Source: DASZQY01 sp036511595
Lineage (GTDB): Bacteria > Pseudomonadota > Alphaproteobacteria > Rhizobiales > Kaistiaceae
DNA: 64,000 nucleotides
NCBI GenBank assembly: GCA_036511595.1
Contig: DATCBY010000065.1
Span: 22,197-86,196, forward strand
Direction of reading: 5' to 3'
In this document: piece by piece, positions 1-9,094 of the stretch
How positions within the stretch are numbered: position 1 is the stretch's first letter
Layout: each line of letters opens with the position of its first letter
Translations under genes and position numbers: made by a program
The notes under the pieces: model-generated
The model's input: only the letters and a program-made list of their open reading frames with translations
Databases searched by the model: none
What the model was told of the DNA's origin: nothing

Positions 1-1554
1 AACATGGCGACCGGCGCCTCGACGTCGGATCTTGCCATCCTGCTCGTCGATGCCCGCGCCGGGCTGCTCACCCAGACGCGCCGCCACGCCTACATCGCCT
101 CGCTGCTTGGCATCCGTCACGTCGTGCTCGCCGTCAACAAGATCGATCTGGTCGACTATAGCGAGGCGCGCTTTGGCGAGATCGGCGAAGCCTTCGCCGC
201 CTTTGCCGCGCCGCTGAATTTCAAAAGCGTGGTCGCGATACCCATGTCGGCCCGTCACGGCGACAACGTCATCACGTCAAGCGCCCGTACGCCCTGGTAC
301 CGCGGCCCGGCGCTGCTCGGCCATCTTGAGACAGTCGACGTTGAGGACCGCCCTGCCGGCGCTTCGTTCCGGTTGCCGGTGCAGTGGGTCAACCGCCCGG
401 ATGCCAGCTTCCGCGGCTACACCGGCACCATCGTTGCCGGCGAGGTCCGCCCCGGCGACGCGGTGGTCGTTGCCCGCACCGGTCAGCGCGCCAGCGTCGC
501 GCGGATCGTGAGCATGGACGGCGATCGCACGTCGGCGTCGGCGGGCGACGCCGTCACGCTCACGGCAGACCAAGAGATCGACATCAGCCGCGGCGACGTG
601 CTCTCCGCTCCGGAAAATCGACCCGATGTCTCCGATCAGATTGCCGCGCACGTCATCTGGATGTCGGATGAGCCGCTGCTGCCGGGTCGCTCATACCTCC
701 TGAAGAGCGGCGCCCGCACGGTCGGCGCCGCCGTCAGCGAATTGAAGCATCAGGTCGATATCGATGACACCTTCAAGCCGCTGGCGGCCAAGACGCTGGA
801 GCTGAACGACATCGGTCTCTGCAATCTCGCGCTTTCCGAACCGATCGCCTTCGATCCGTACGACGACAACCGCGCGATGGGATCGTTCATCCTCATCGAC
901 CGCTTCACCAACGCCACGGTGGCGGCGGGAATGATCCGATTCGGTCTGCGCCGCGCCACCAACATCCACTGGCAGGCGCTCGACGTGAACAAGGGTGTGC
1001 GCGCCGGCGCCAAGGGCCAGCGCCCGGTCATCCTCTGGTTCACTGGTCTCTCCGGCGCCGGCAAGTCGACGGTCGCCAACCTGGTCGAAAAGAAACTGCA
1101 TCTGCTCGGACGCCACACCTACCTGCTCGATGGCGATAACGTCCGCCACGGCCTCAACCGCGATCTGGGCTTTACGGACGCCGACCGTGTCGAGAACATC
1201 CGGCGCGTCGGCGAGACGGCGAAACTGTTTCTCGACGCCGGCCTGATCGTGCTGGTGTCGTTCATTTCGCCCTTCCGATCCGAGCGCGACATGGCACGCG
1301 AACTCGTCGGTGCGGATGAGTTCCTGGAGGTTTATGTCGATGCGCCGATCGCGGTGGCCGAGGCGCGCGATCCAAAGGGGCTCTACAGGAAAGCGCGTGC
1401 CGGTGAGATCCGGAATTTCACCGGCATCGACTCGCCGTACGAGCCACCGCTGAAGGCCGACCTCGTGCTGGACACCACCGTCGAAAGCGCCGAGAATCTC
1501 GCTGACCGCGTCATCGACCGACTGCGTCGTGGCGGATATTTGACCGGCCCTTAG
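1..1554 (+). CDS. cysNC: Bifunctional sulfate adenylyltransferase subunit 1 / APS kinase (5' truncated)
   Basis: This is the downstream part of a CysN-CysC fusion, which activates sulfate: the GTPase subunit drives APS synthesis with CysD, and the kinase domain phosphorylates APS to PAPS. The reading frame is open from base 1, beginning with Asn just after where the G3 motif would lie, so roughly the first 100 residues are outside the window. The G4 motif VNKID is visible near residue 45, followed by the two beta-barrel domains of an EF-Tu-like GTPase. The kinase domain follows with the P-loop GLSGAGKST near residue 350, then the DGDNVRHGL and RDPKGLY motifs. The stop overlaps by 4 bp the stop of the convergent gene on the other strand. 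cysD is expected just upstream. Identification is secure; only the true start is missing. Confidence 0.96.
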   Translation, partial: NMATGASTSDLAILLVDARAGLLTQTRRHAYIASLLGIRHVVLAVNKIDLVDYSEARFGEIGEAFAAFAAPLNFKSVVAIPMSARHGDNVITSSARTPWYRGPALLGHLETVDVEDRPAGASFRLPVQWVNRPDASFRGYTGTIVAGEVRPGDAVVVARTGQRASVARIVSMDGDRTSASAGDAVTLTADQEIDISRGDVLSAPENRPDVSDQIAAHVIWMSDEPLLPGRSYLLKSGARTVGAAVSELKHQVDIDDTFKPLAAKTLELNDIGLCNLALSEPIAFDPYDDNRAMGSFILIDRFTNATVAAGMIRFGLRRATNIHWQALDVNKGVRAGAKGQRPVILWFTGLSGAGKSTVANLVEKKLHLLGRHTYLLDGDNVRHGLNRDLGFTDADRVENIRRVGETAKLFLDAGLIVLVSFISPFRSERDMARELVGADEFLEVYVDAPIAVAEARDPKGLYRKARAGEIRNFTGIDSPYEPPLKADLVLDTTVESAENLADRVIDRLRRGGYLTGP

Positions 1555-2699
1555 GACGCTACCTGGTCGATCCGGATCGACTTCACATCAACCCCGGTGC
1601 CGTCGCCGGGGATACCCGGTTCGATGAGCAGAAAGTCGCCGCTTGGGCTGGTCTGCATCGCCGGAACGCGCCACTCCATGCCGACGGCGGCGTAATCACG
1701 GCCGAGATTGGCCGTCTGCCAATGGCTGAGGGCGAGTCCGCTCTGGTAGGCGAAGCGCATCCCGGCGGCGCCACTCTCCAGTGAAGAACGGGCGATGATC
1801 ACCACCCGCACGTTCTGCCCTGCGAGGTGCTGGGCGAGGCCCGGACCGATGGCGACCTTGACGCCGGGCGCGCTGGTCGATGACGACACCCGCGCGAAAC
1901 CGCCGCCGCTGTCGAACCCGATCGGGTTGTCGGGGGTGGTCGCAAAGACGGTCGGGTCGCGTCCGTCGAACAGGGTAAAAGACTGGGCGATCTTGACCTT
2001 GTCAGTGGGTATCCTGGCGGCGGTCGCCGCATCGCTTACTTCGCGACGCACGCTGATCGGCAATGTCACGCCCTGGCCATTGCGCGTACCAAGCGTATAC
2101 GCGGCAACACCGACGAGAATGACGAATAGCGCTCCGATCGCCGCGGCACCCAGCCGAATTTTTGCTTGTTCAGGTGTTCCAAGCCAGTCGGGCAATACGA
2201 AAAGATCGGGATCGGTCGCGCGCTGGACGCGCTCGTATGTCCCCCGTTTCGCCCAGCGCACGCCTTCCTGATGCGGTCGATAGGGGTCTTCGTCACCGGG
2301 CGCGGTATCTGCACGTCGCCGGTCCACACGTCGCTGGTCCACAATTTCGCGAGCGTTGTTAACCTTGGACGCCTCTGGGCCCGCATCGACCCACTCGATG
2401 CCCACAGCTGGACTTTCGCTCGCGGTGACCCGTTCGCGCGACGACGTCGGCCGCGCTTTCGGCTTCGCTACATCGCCTTTGGCGAAGGCTGTCAACAGGT
2501 CGGCTTCAATACGTTCAACCGCGGTGTCGTATGCGCCTACGCGCATGTCGATCTCGTCGGCGGCCAGGGGAGGGCGATAGTCCCAGAGTTGCTTGACGAC
2601 TGCGCGCCGGGCCTGCGCATAAACTTCCTGGCGATCGCCGGAATCCCGGATGCCACGGTCGAGTATCGATTGCTTTAGGAGGGCGTAGAAATCGGTCAT
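1551..2699 (-). CDS. Hypothetical single-pass membrane protein
   Basis: I do not recognise a named family. The protein is 382 residues if it starts at the ATG at 2699 (MTDFYALLKQSI); an upstream in-frame extension to 2951 is arginine-rich, non-protein-like and is discarded. The N-terminal ~90 residues are helical and charged, followed by a polar linker rich in Arg/Asp, one clear membrane segment near residue 190 (IGALFVILVGVAAYTLG) and a C-terminal ~180-residue domain that looks extracytoplasmic and beta-rich. The layout suggests a membrane-anchored protein of the alphaproteobacterial envelope. It ends convergently with cysNC and is divergent from phoR. A hairpin lies in its putative leader at 2775-2791. 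Function unknown. Confidence 0.75.
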   Translation of the reverse strand: MTDFYALLKQSILDRGIRDSGDRQEVYAQARRAVVKQLWDYRPPLAADEIDMRVGAYDTAVERIEADLLTAFAKGDVAKPKARPTSSRERVTASESPAVGIEWVDAGPEASKVNNAREIVDQRRVDRRRADTAPGDEDPYRPHQEGVRWAKRGTYERVQRATDPDLFVLPDWLGTPEQAKIRLGAAAIGALFVILVGVAAYTLGTRNGQGVTLPISVRREVSDAATAARIPTDKVKIAQSFTLFDGRDPTVFATTPDNPIGFDSGGGFARVSSSTSAPGVKVAIGPGLAQHLAGQNVRVVIIARSSLESGAAGMRFAYQSGLALSHWQTANLGRDYAAVGMEWRVPAMQTSPSGDFLLIEPGIPGDGTGVDVKSIRIDQVAS

Positions 2700-3044
2700 C
2701 GTCCAGACTTCAACAGCAGGATTCCGGCATCGGCCAGCGATTTCTTGACACAGCGATCGCTGAAACTGTGCAAAACCCGGCGATGCCGGGTGGATAGCCC
2801 AAAGACCGCCGGAATCGCCGACCGAAACGGCCAAGCCAACTGCTGGTTCGTCGCCGCCAGCGGTCGGACACGGCGCCGGTCGCACACTTCGCGCAGGCCG
2901 ATTTCCTCTCTGTTTTACCTTGCTACCGGACGGAGCTTGCGGCCGCGACACAGGTGACTCTATATCGTCGCTGATCTGATCCGACGGGACGGCGGCGATT
3001 TATGGGCAGGGCGCGGCGATATCTGGCCGTGAACGGAGCCGCGA
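2700..3044. other. Divergent intergenic region before phoR
   Basis: This 345-bp gap separates the minus-strand hypothetical gene from phoR and should hold both promoters. A TTGACA hexamer is present at 2745-2750 on the plus strand, beside a 10-bp palindrome AGCGATCGCT at 2752-2761. A perfect 7-bp stem with a 3-nt loop (ACCCGGC/GCCGGGT) occupies 2775-2791; read on the minus strand it is followed by TTTT, so it could act as a weak terminator or attenuator in the leader of the hypothetical gene. I see no convincing small ORF. Confidence 0.4.
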
Positions 3045-4370
3045 ATGGCAGTAGTGAATTCGGAAGTTCCCGGACGTAACACCGCGGCTGTGCGGTTGCT
3101 GACGCGCTTGGCCGAGGGGCGCTGGCTGATTGCCGTTGTCGCAGGCATGCTGCTGATCCTCGCGGTCGCAGGCGTACTCGAAATTCCGGTCGGCATCGCC
3201 GTTCTCGCCATAGTCGGGGTCGCCGTCGCGCTGGTTCCGCGCGGTGCCTCTGACGACACACCCGCTGCAGCCGCGGCCCTTCCCACCACGATAGAGCGCG
3301 ACCCGGTCTTCAAGCTCTTCTCTGACGCACTACCCGATCCATGCTTCATTCTCGATCGCCGTGGCATAGTTCGCTACGCCAACGAGCGCGCCGTCGCCAT
3401 GTTCCAGATTCGCGTTGGCGAAGCCCTGACGTTTCGCCTGCGCGTGCCCGACCTGATCGCCGCATTCGATCGCGTCGTCAGGGGCGGCGCACCGGTCCGC
3501 GTCGAGTTCGCCGAGCGCGTTCCGACCGAGCGCTGGTTTGCTGCCTGGTTCGCGCGCCTTGAAGGCAGCGACCTCATCCTGCTGCTCGTCGACGATCTGA
3601 GCGAGCAGAAGACGACTGACCGCGTGCGTGTCGACTTTGTCGCGAATGCCAGCCACGAGCTGCGCACGCCGTTGGCCTCGCTGGCCGGCTTCATCGAGAC
3701 GCTGCAGGGACCGGCGCGCGACGATGTCGCGGCGCGCACCCGGTTCCTGACCATCATGCGCGAACAGGCGGGGCGCATGAGCCGCCTCGTCAACGATCTT
3801 CTTTCGCTGAGCCGGATCGAGATGAAGGCGCATGTGCGTCCGTCGGATCGCGTCGATCTGGTCGCCGTCGTCCGCCACGTCGTCGATTCGCTTGAGCCGC
3901 TGGCGCGCGACCTCGGTGTCACGGTCGAAACGGAGGTGCCGGCCGCCCCCGTCGAGGTGACCGGCGATCGCGACGAACTGATCCAGGTCTTCGAGAATCT
4001 GGTGGAGAACGCCTGCAAGTACGGCCAGGCGGGCAAGCGGGTGGTGGTGGCGATCGCCGGGCCAAAGGACGGGGCCGGGGCCCAGGTCGCGATTCGGGAC
4101 TTCGGGCCCGGCATCCCGGAAGAACATCTGCCACGCCTGACCGAGCGCTTCTATCGGGTCGATATCGAGGACAGCCGCCGTCACCGGGGCACCGGATTGG
4201 GGTTGGCAATCGTCAAGCACATTGTCGCCCGCCATCTTGGCCGCCTGACGGTTGCGAGCCGTCTTGGAGAGGGCGCCGTGTTCACCGTCACGTTCCCCGC
4301 GGCCTTCGCCGGACGCACCATCAGCGGCAACGAAAATAACGAGACGGATCAGGTGCTTGCGGCGTCTTAA
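3045..4370 (+). CDS. phoR: Phosphate regulon sensor histidine kinase PhoR
   Basis: Sensor kinase that, with the Pst transporter and PhoU, senses phosphate status and phosphorylates PhoB. The 441-residue protein has two closely spaced membrane segments (residues about 27-65), a PAS-like domain (about 90-185), a HisKA dimerisation domain with the phospho-acceptor His204 in ANASHELRTPL, and a HATPase domain with an N box (ENLVENACKYG) and glycine-rich boxes (GPGIPEEH, GTGLGLAIV). It sits directly upstream of pstSCAB-phoU-phoB in the same direction, the usual alphaproteobacterial order, which supports PhoR over other PAS histidine kinases. The start is the ATG at 3045. A short Asn/Glu-rich tail follows the kinase domain. 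About 127 bp separate it from pstS, so pstS may have its own promoter. Confidence 0.95.
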   Translation: MAVVNSEVPGRNTAAVRLLTRLAEGRWLIAVVAGMLLILAVAGVLEIPVGIAVLAIVGVAVALVPRGASDDTPAAAAALPTTIERDPVFKLFSDALPDPCFILDRRGIVRYANERAVAMFQIRVGEALTFRLRVPDLIAAFDRVVRGGAPVRVEFAERVPTERWFAAWFARLEGSDLILLLVDDLSEQKTTDRVRVDFVANASHELRTPLASLAGFIETLQGPARDDVAARTRFLTIMREQAGRMSRLVNDLLSLSRIEMKAHVRPSDRVDLVAVVRHVVDSLEPLARDLGVTVETEVPAAPVEVTGDRDELIQVFENLVENACKYGQAGKRVVVAIAGPKDGAGAQVAIRDFGPGIPEEHLPRLTERFYRVDIEDSRRHRGTGLGLAIVKHIVARHLGRLTVASRLGEGAVFTVTFPAAFAGRTISGNENNETDQVLAAS

Positions 4371-4372
4371 AA

Positions 4373-4390
4373 CTGTCGCGTCCGAGTCAT
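4373..4390 (+). promoter_or_regulatory. Candidate Pho box upstream of pstS
   Basis: Two imperfect direct heptamers, CTGTCGC and GAGTCAT, lie exactly 11 bp apart (4-nt spacer), the geometry of a PhoB binding site (consensus CTGTCAT repeated with 11-bp phase). Each matches the consensus at five of seven positions. The site is immediately after the phoR stop and about 108 bp before the pstS start, a sensible place for PhoB activation of pst. The call rests on pattern and location only. Confidence 0.5.
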
Positions 4391-4497
4391 AGGAAGATCA
4401 CCGACCGTCCCTAGGGTGATTTTGCACCGGTGGTTAAGTCTCAGACAACGCCAGCCGGGGCATTCGCTCTTCAACCCCAAAAACAGGGAGAGGCCAG

Positions 4498-5544
4498 GTG
4501 AAATATCTCAACCTCGCCGTTCTGGCGGGCTTTGCCGCCGTAGCATCCATTTCTGCCGCCAGCGCCGCTGACATTTCCGGCGCCGGTGCGACCTTCCCGT
4601 TCCCGATCTACGCCAAATGGGCCGACGCCTATAAGACCGAAACCGGCACCGGCCTGAACTACCAGTCGATTGGTTCCGGCGGTGGCATCAAGCAGATCGA
4701 AGCCAAGACCGTGACCTTCGGTGCGACCGACAAGCCGCTCGGCAAGGAAGAGCTGGACAAGTTTGGTCTCGCCCAGTTCCCGACCGTGATCGGCGGAATC
4801 GTGCCGGTCGTTAACCTGCCCGGCATCGAGCCAGGCGGCATCGCTCTCGATGGTCCGACACTCGCCCAGATTTACATGGGCAAGATCACGACCTGGGACG
4901 ATGCAGCGATCAAGAAGCTGAATCCGGATGCGAAGCTGCCGTCGACAGCTATTGCCGTTGTTCACCGCTCGGACGGTTCGGGCACGACATTCAACTTCAC
5001 CTACTATCTGGGCCAGGTCAGTCCGGATTGGACCAGCAGCGTCGGCGTGAACGCGTCGGTCGAATGGCCGGTCGGCATCGGCGCCAAGGGTAACGAAGGC
5101 GTCGCTGCCAACGTCCAGCAGACCGCCGGGTCCATTGGCTACGTCGAGTACGCCTACGCCATCCAGAACAAGATGACCTACGCTGACCTGATCAACAAGG
5201 ACGGTAAGAAGGTCGCCCCGACTGCGGACGCTTTCGCCGCCGCCGCCGCGGACGCGGACTGGAAGAGCGTGCCGGGCTACGGTGTCATCCTCGCCAATCA
5301 GGCGGGTGCCACGACCTGGCCGATCAGCGCCGCGACTTTCATCCTCGTCTACAAGAAGCCCGATGACGCCGCCGCGACTGCCGAAGCCCTGAAGTTCTTC
5401 GATTGGGCTTACAACAAGGGCGACAAGCTCGCTTCCGACCTCTCCTACATCCCGATGCCCGACAAGGTCGTCACGGATATCGAGGCGATGTGGAAGTCCG
5501 ACATCGTCGGCGCCGATGGCAAGCCGGTGTTCGTCGGGTCGTAA
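4498..5544 (+). CDS. pstS: Phosphate ABC transporter periplasmic binding protein PstS
   Basis: High-affinity phosphate-binding protein delivering phosphate to PstCA. The start is a GTG at 4498 preceded by a strong GGGAGAGG Shine-Dalgarno; the protein is 348 residues. It has a Sec signal peptide (residues 1-24, with an ASAA cleavage region), then the family-typical GAGATFPFPIY segment, the GSGGGIKQI loop near 59-67 and HRSDGSGTTF at 156-165, all phosphate-contacting regions in PstS. The C-terminal half carries YAIQNKM and IPMPDKV-type motifs of the family. It is first in the pst run, after a candidate Pho box and before a GC-rich hairpin at 5575-5596 that may raise its level relative to pstC. 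Confidence 0.97.
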   Translation: MKYLNLAVLAGFAAVASISAASAADISGAGATFPFPIYAKWADAYKTETGTGLNYQSIGSGGGIKQIEAKTVTFGATDKPLGKEELDKFGLAQFPTVIGGIVPVVNLPGIEPGGIALDGPTLAQIYMGKITTWDDAAIKKLNPDAKLPSTAIAVVHRSDGSGTTFNFTYYLGQVSPDWTSSVGVNASVEWPVGIGAKGNEGVAANVQQTAGSIGYVEYAYAIQNKMTYADLINKDGKKVAPTADAFAAAAADADWKSVPGYGVILANQAGATTWPISAATFILVYKKPDDAAATAEALKFFDWAYNKGDKLASDLSYIPMPDKVVTDIEAMWKSDIVGADGKPVFVGS

Positions 5545-5574
5545 TCTCCCGTCTTTGTCTTCGAAGCAACTCGC

Positions 5575-5596
5575 GCCCTCTCCCTCGGGAGAGGGC
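5575..5596 (+). terminator. GC-rich hairpin between pstS and pstC
   Basis: A perfect 9-bp stem (GCCCTCTCC at 5575-5583 with GGAGAGGGC at 5588-5596) and a 4-nt loop is followed by GTTTTC. It resembles an intrinsic terminator with a short T tract. Because pstC begins 87 bp later without another obvious promoter, it more likely acts as a partial terminator or as a 3' stabiliser of a pstS-only transcript. Confidence 0.65.
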
Positions 5597-5682
5597 GTTT
5601 TCAAAAGGAACGCCACGCCCTGCACGCGCGGACCGCCCTTTTGCCTTGGCCCCGTATCGGTTAGGAATCGTTGGAGTGTCGA

Positions 5683-6678
5683 ATGACCGAGGCGGCCTTG
5701 CAAAGTATGGGCGGGACAAGAGTCGGCGAGGCCGGCCGCGAGAACGCGCTTCGCCGGTTTACAATCGGCGATGCAATCTTTCGCAACGCCACGCTGATCG
5801 CTGCGCTGGGCGTCCTCGTTCTTCTTGGCGGCGTCATCCTCTCGCTCGTCATCGGGTCGCTGCCGGCGTTGAGAACTTTCGGCTTTGGATTCCTCACCAA
5901 CCAGAGCTGGAACCCGGTCACAGAGAAATTCGGGGCGGTGCCCGCAATCTACGGCACGATCGTCACGTCGGTCATCGCCATGGTGATTGGCATCCCCGTC
6001 AGTCTCGGCATCGCAATTTTCCTTACTGAACTCTGCCCGCACGCGCTCCGCCGGCCGATCGGCACGGCAATCGAGTTGCTCGCCGGGATACCTTCGATCA
6101 TCTACGGCATCTGGGGGCTGTTCGTATTCGCGCCGTTTCTCCAGGCGACGATTCAGCCCTGGTTGATCGCGGCCTTCGCGGACGTGCCGGGTTTCAACCT
6201 ACTCTTCGCCGGGCCACCCTATGGCATCGGCGTCTTCACCGCGGGCCTCATCCTGGCGATCATGGTTCTGCCCTTCATCACCGCCGTCTCCCGAGACGTC
6301 TTTGTTACTGTTCCGCCGGTGGTCAAGGAGGCTGCTTACGGCCTTGGCTGCACGACCTGGGAGGTTGTCCGCAAGGTCGTGCTTCCCTACACGCGCGTTG
6401 GCGTCATCGGCGGCGTCATGCTGGGCCTCGGTCGCGCGCTCGGCGAAACCATGGCAGTCACCTTCGTCATCGGCAACGCCCACCGCATTGCGCCCTCGCT
6501 ATTGGCACCTGGCACGACGATCTCAGCCACCATCGCCAACGAATTCAACGAAGCGAGCGGTGACCTGTACACATCGTCGCTGATCAGCCTCGGCCTGATC
6601 CTTTTTGTCATCACGTTCTTCGTCCTGGCCGCCGCGCGCCTGATGCTCATGCGCCTTGAGAAGAAAGCCGGCAAATGA
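5683..6678 (+). CDS. pstC: Phosphate ABC transporter permease PstC
   Basis: One of the two membrane subunits of the PstSCAB phosphate importer. The preferred start is ATG 5683 (MTEAALQSMGG), because GGAG at 5673-5676 sits 6 nt upstream; a TTG at 5671 would overlap that ribosome site. The 331-residue protein has about six membrane helices, a periplasmic loop between TM1 and TM2 and the conserved ABC permease EAA loop near residues 215-235 (VKEAAYGLGCTTWEVVRKV), the coupling helix that docks on PstB. The stop overlaps the pstA start by ATGA. Confidence 0.96.
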   Translation: MTEAALQSMGGTRVGEAGRENALRRFTIGDAIFRNATLIAALGVLVLLGGVILSLVIGSLPALRTFGFGFLTNQSWNPVTEKFGAVPAIYGTIVTSVIAMVIGIPVSLGIAIFLTELCPHALRRPIGTAIELLAGIPSIIYGIWGLFVFAPFLQATIQPWLIAAFADVPGFNLLFAGPPYGIGVFTAGLILAIMVLPFITAVSRDVFVTVPPVVKEAAYGLGCTTWEVVRKVVLPYTRVGVIGGVMLGLGRALGETMAVTFVIGNAHRIAPSLLAPGTTISATIANEFNEASGDLYTSSLISLGLILFVITFFVLAAARLMLMRLEKKAGK

Positions 6679-7523
6679 AGTCCATGGCCCTCTACGGGCG
6701 TCGCCGGCGCAGCAGCGCCATCACGATGGGATTGTCCGTCGGCGCGACCGCCTTCGGTGCCTTCTGGCTTGTGGTGATCCTCGCGACCCTGTTGTGGAAC
6801 GGCGTCGGCGGCCTGTCGCTATCGGTCTTCACGTCCATGACACCGCCACCGGGTAGCGCCGGCGGTCTGGCCAACGCCATCGTCGGCAGCGTCATCCTCA
6901 CGATCATGGGCGTGGCAATTGGCACCCCGGTAGGAATTCTCGCCGGCACCTACATGGCGGAGTACGGGCGCTACTCGCCGTTGACCCCGGTTATCCGCTT
7001 CGTCAACGACATCCTTCTGTCGGCGCCCTCGATCGTCGTCGGCCTGTTCATCTACGAGATAGTCGTGGTGCCGATGGGTCACTTCTCGGCGTGGGCTGGC
7101 GGCATCGCGTTGGCGATGCTTGTAATCCCGGTCGTGGTGCGCACGACGGAGGACATGCTCCTTCTCGTACCCAACACACTGCGTGAAGCCACTGCAGCGC
7201 TGGGCGCCCCCCGCTGGAGGATGATCGCCAGCGTTGCCTATCGCGCCGCGCGTTCCGGCATCATCACCGGCGTCCTGCTTGCCATCGCTCGCATCACTGG
7301 CGAGACCGCGCCGCTTCTTTTCACCGCGCTCAGCAATCAGTTCTGGAGTCTCAATCCGAACGCTCCCATGGCAAACCTGCCGGTGACGATCTTCCAGTTT
7401 GCCCTCAGTCCCTACGCCGAGTGGCAGCAGCTCGCCTGGACCGGCGCGCTCATCATCACTTTTGCCGTGCTCACACTGAACGTTGTCGCTCGGTTCCTGT
7501 CGAACATTGGAACGTCAAAATGA
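6675..7523 (+). CDS. pstA: Phosphate ABC transporter permease PstA
   Basis: Second membrane subunit of the phosphate importer, 282 residues, starting at ATG 6675 inside the pstC stop (ATGA), which implies translational coupling. It has about six membrane helices, and the EAA-loop segment LREATAALGAPRWRMI near residues 170-185. The motif GETAPLLFTAL that follows is characteristic of PstA. The stop overlaps the pstB start, again by ATGA. Confidence 0.96.
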   Translation: MKSMALYGRRRRSSAITMGLSVGATAFGAFWLVVILATLLWNGVGGLSLSVFTSMTPPPGSAGGLANAIVGSVILTIMGVAIGTPVGILAGTYMAEYGRYSPLTPVIRFVNDILLSAPSIVVGLFIYEIVVVPMGHFSAWAGGIALAMLVIPVVVRTTEDMLLLVPNTLREATAALGAPRWRMIASVAYRAARSGIITGVLLAIARITGETAPLLFTALSNQFWSLNPNAPMANLPVTIFQFALSPYAEWQQLAWTGALIITFAVLTLNVVARFLSNIGTSK

Positions 7524-8353
7524 CCGACGCCGCGTTGCAGGTTCCTGTCGCTCCCCGCGTGAGCCCGCCGACGGGAAATTCAAAGATCGAGATACCCGGA
7601 ACTCCAAAAATGGAGATCAAGGATCTCCGCTTCTACTACGGCGACTCGCTGGCGCTGAAAGGCATCAGTTTGCCGCTCGCCGATCGCAAGGTGACCGCGT
7701 TCATCGGGCCCTCGGGGTGCGGCAAGTCCACGCTGCTCCGCGTTCTCAATCGCATGTACGACCTCTACCCGCGCCAGCGTGCCGAAGGCCAGGTGATGCT
7801 CGACGGCGAGAATCTTCTCGACCCCGGGCAGGACCTCAATCTGCTGCGCGCCAAGGTCGGCATGGTGTTCCAGAAGCCGACGCCGTTCCCGATGACAATT
7901 TTCGACAATATTGCTTTCGGCATACAGCTCTACGAGCGAGTATCGCGTGGCGAACTCGCCGATCGCGTCGAGGCGGCGCTGACCAAGGCGGCGCTGTGGG
8001 GCGAGGTCAAGGACAAGCTTGGCGCCAACGGTCTCAGCCTATCCGGCGGACAGCAGCAACGTCTCTGCATTGCCCGCACTATCGCCGCCAAACCCGAAGT
8101 GGTTTTGCTCGACGAGCCATGCTCGGCGCTCGATCCGATTTCCACCTCCAAGATCGAGGAGCTGATCGACGAGTTGAAGGCCGAGTACACGATCGTGATC
8201 GTCACCCACAACATGCAGCAGGCGGCGCGGGTATCCGACTACACCGCCTTCATGTATCTCGGCGAGCTGATTGAGTTCGACGTGACGGACAAGATATTCA
8301 CCGCGCCAGGTGACCGGCGTACTCAAGACTACATCACCGGCCGCTTCGGCTGA
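7520..8353 (+). CDS. pstB: Phosphate ABC transporter ATPase PstB
   Basis: Cytoplasmic ATPase powering phosphate import and contributing to PhoR signalling. The start is ATG 7520, overlapping the pstA stop; the protein is 277 residues. Motifs are the Walker A GPSGCGKST (63-71), the Q loop at GMVFQKP (about 114-120), the ABC signature LSGGQQQRL (174-182), Walker B VVLLDEP (194-200) and the H loop VTHNMQQ. The first ~30 residues are a Pro-rich extension typical of alphaproteobacterial PstB. All catalytic residues are present. Confidence 0.97.
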   Translation: MTDAALQVPVAPRVSPPTGNSKIEIPGTPKMEIKDLRFYYGDSLALKGISLPLADRKVTAFIGPSGCGKSTLLRVLNRMYDLYPRQRAEGQVMLDGENLLDPGQDLNLLRAKVGMVFQKPTPFPMTIFDNIAFGIQLYERVSRGELADRVEAALTKAALWGEVKDKLGANGLSLSGGQQQRLCIARTIAAKPEVVLLDEPCSALDPISTSKIEELIDELKAEYTIVIVTHNMQQAARVSDYTAFMYLGELIEFDVTDKIFTAPGDRRTQDYITGRFG

Positions 8354-8373
8354 GACTGCAGAAAGCAATCGCG

Positions 8374-9090
8374 ATGTCGGAACATATCGTTACGTCTTTC
8401 GACGAGGAGCTGAACGGCCTCTCCCAGAAGATCGCCGAGATGGGCGGTCTGGCCGAGCAAAGCGTTGCCGACTCGGTTGCCGCGCTGGTCAGTCGCGATG
8501 TCGAGAAGGCTCAGCGCGTCATCGCATCGGACCAGCGTATCGACAAGTTGCAGCAAGAGCTTGAGGAGAGCGCGATCCTGATGATCGCCAAGCGCCAGCC
8601 AATGGCCCGCGATCTTCGCGAGATTATGGCAGCGATTCACATCGCCAACGATCTCGAGCGGGTGGGCGACTTGGCCAAAAACACAGCCAAACGAGTGATT
8701 GCCATCGAGAGTAATTTCGGCTCCCAGCGTCTGGTTGCCGGCGTTGAACACATGGCTGAACTCAGCCTCACACAGCTCAAGGAAATCCTCGACGCCTTCG
8801 CCAGTCGCGATCTCGCTGCCGCCCACACCGTTTGGCAGCGCGATAACGAGATCGACGCCATGTACACATCGCTTTTCCGCGAGCTGCTAACGTACATGAT
8901 GGAAGATCCGCGCAACATAACCTTTTGCACGCATCTCCTGTTTTGCGCGAAGAACATCGAGCGCATCGGCGATCACGCCACCAACATCGCCGAGAACCTG
9001 CACTACTTGATAACTGGCACGACGCTTACCGACGCACGGCCTAAGCAGGACACGTCCAGCCTCACCTCGGTCGAATACAGGGAAGCCTAG
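8374..9090 (+). CDS. phoU: Phosphate signalling regulator PhoU
   Basis: PhoU bridges the Pst transporter and PhoR and keeps the Pho regulon off in phosphate excess. The 238-residue all-helical protein has the tandem three-helix PhoU repeats, each with the metal-binding E/DxxxD-type stretch: HIANDLERVGDLAKN in the first and NIERIGDHATNIAE in the second. It starts at ATG 8374, 20 bp after pstB, and ends 4 bp before phoB, so it is in the same transcript. Nothing appears damaged. Confidence 0.97.
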   Translation: MSEHIVTSFDEELNGLSQKIAEMGGLAEQSVADSVAALVSRDVEKAQRVIASDQRIDKLQQELEESAILMIAKRQPMARDLREIMAAIHIANDLERVGDLAKNTAKRVIAIESNFGSQRLVAGVEHMAELSLTQLKEILDAFASRDLAAAHTVWQRDNEIDAMYTSLFRELLTYMMEDPRNITFCTHLLFCAKNIERIGDHATNIAENLHYLITGTTLTDARPKQDTSSLTSVEYREA

Positions 9091-9094
9091 CCTC

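Noticed and set aside
4471..6042. 523-codon minus-strand frame across pstS and pstC
   Set aside because: Shadow of two conserved plus-strand genes with correct starts and ribosome sites; the translation has no family features.
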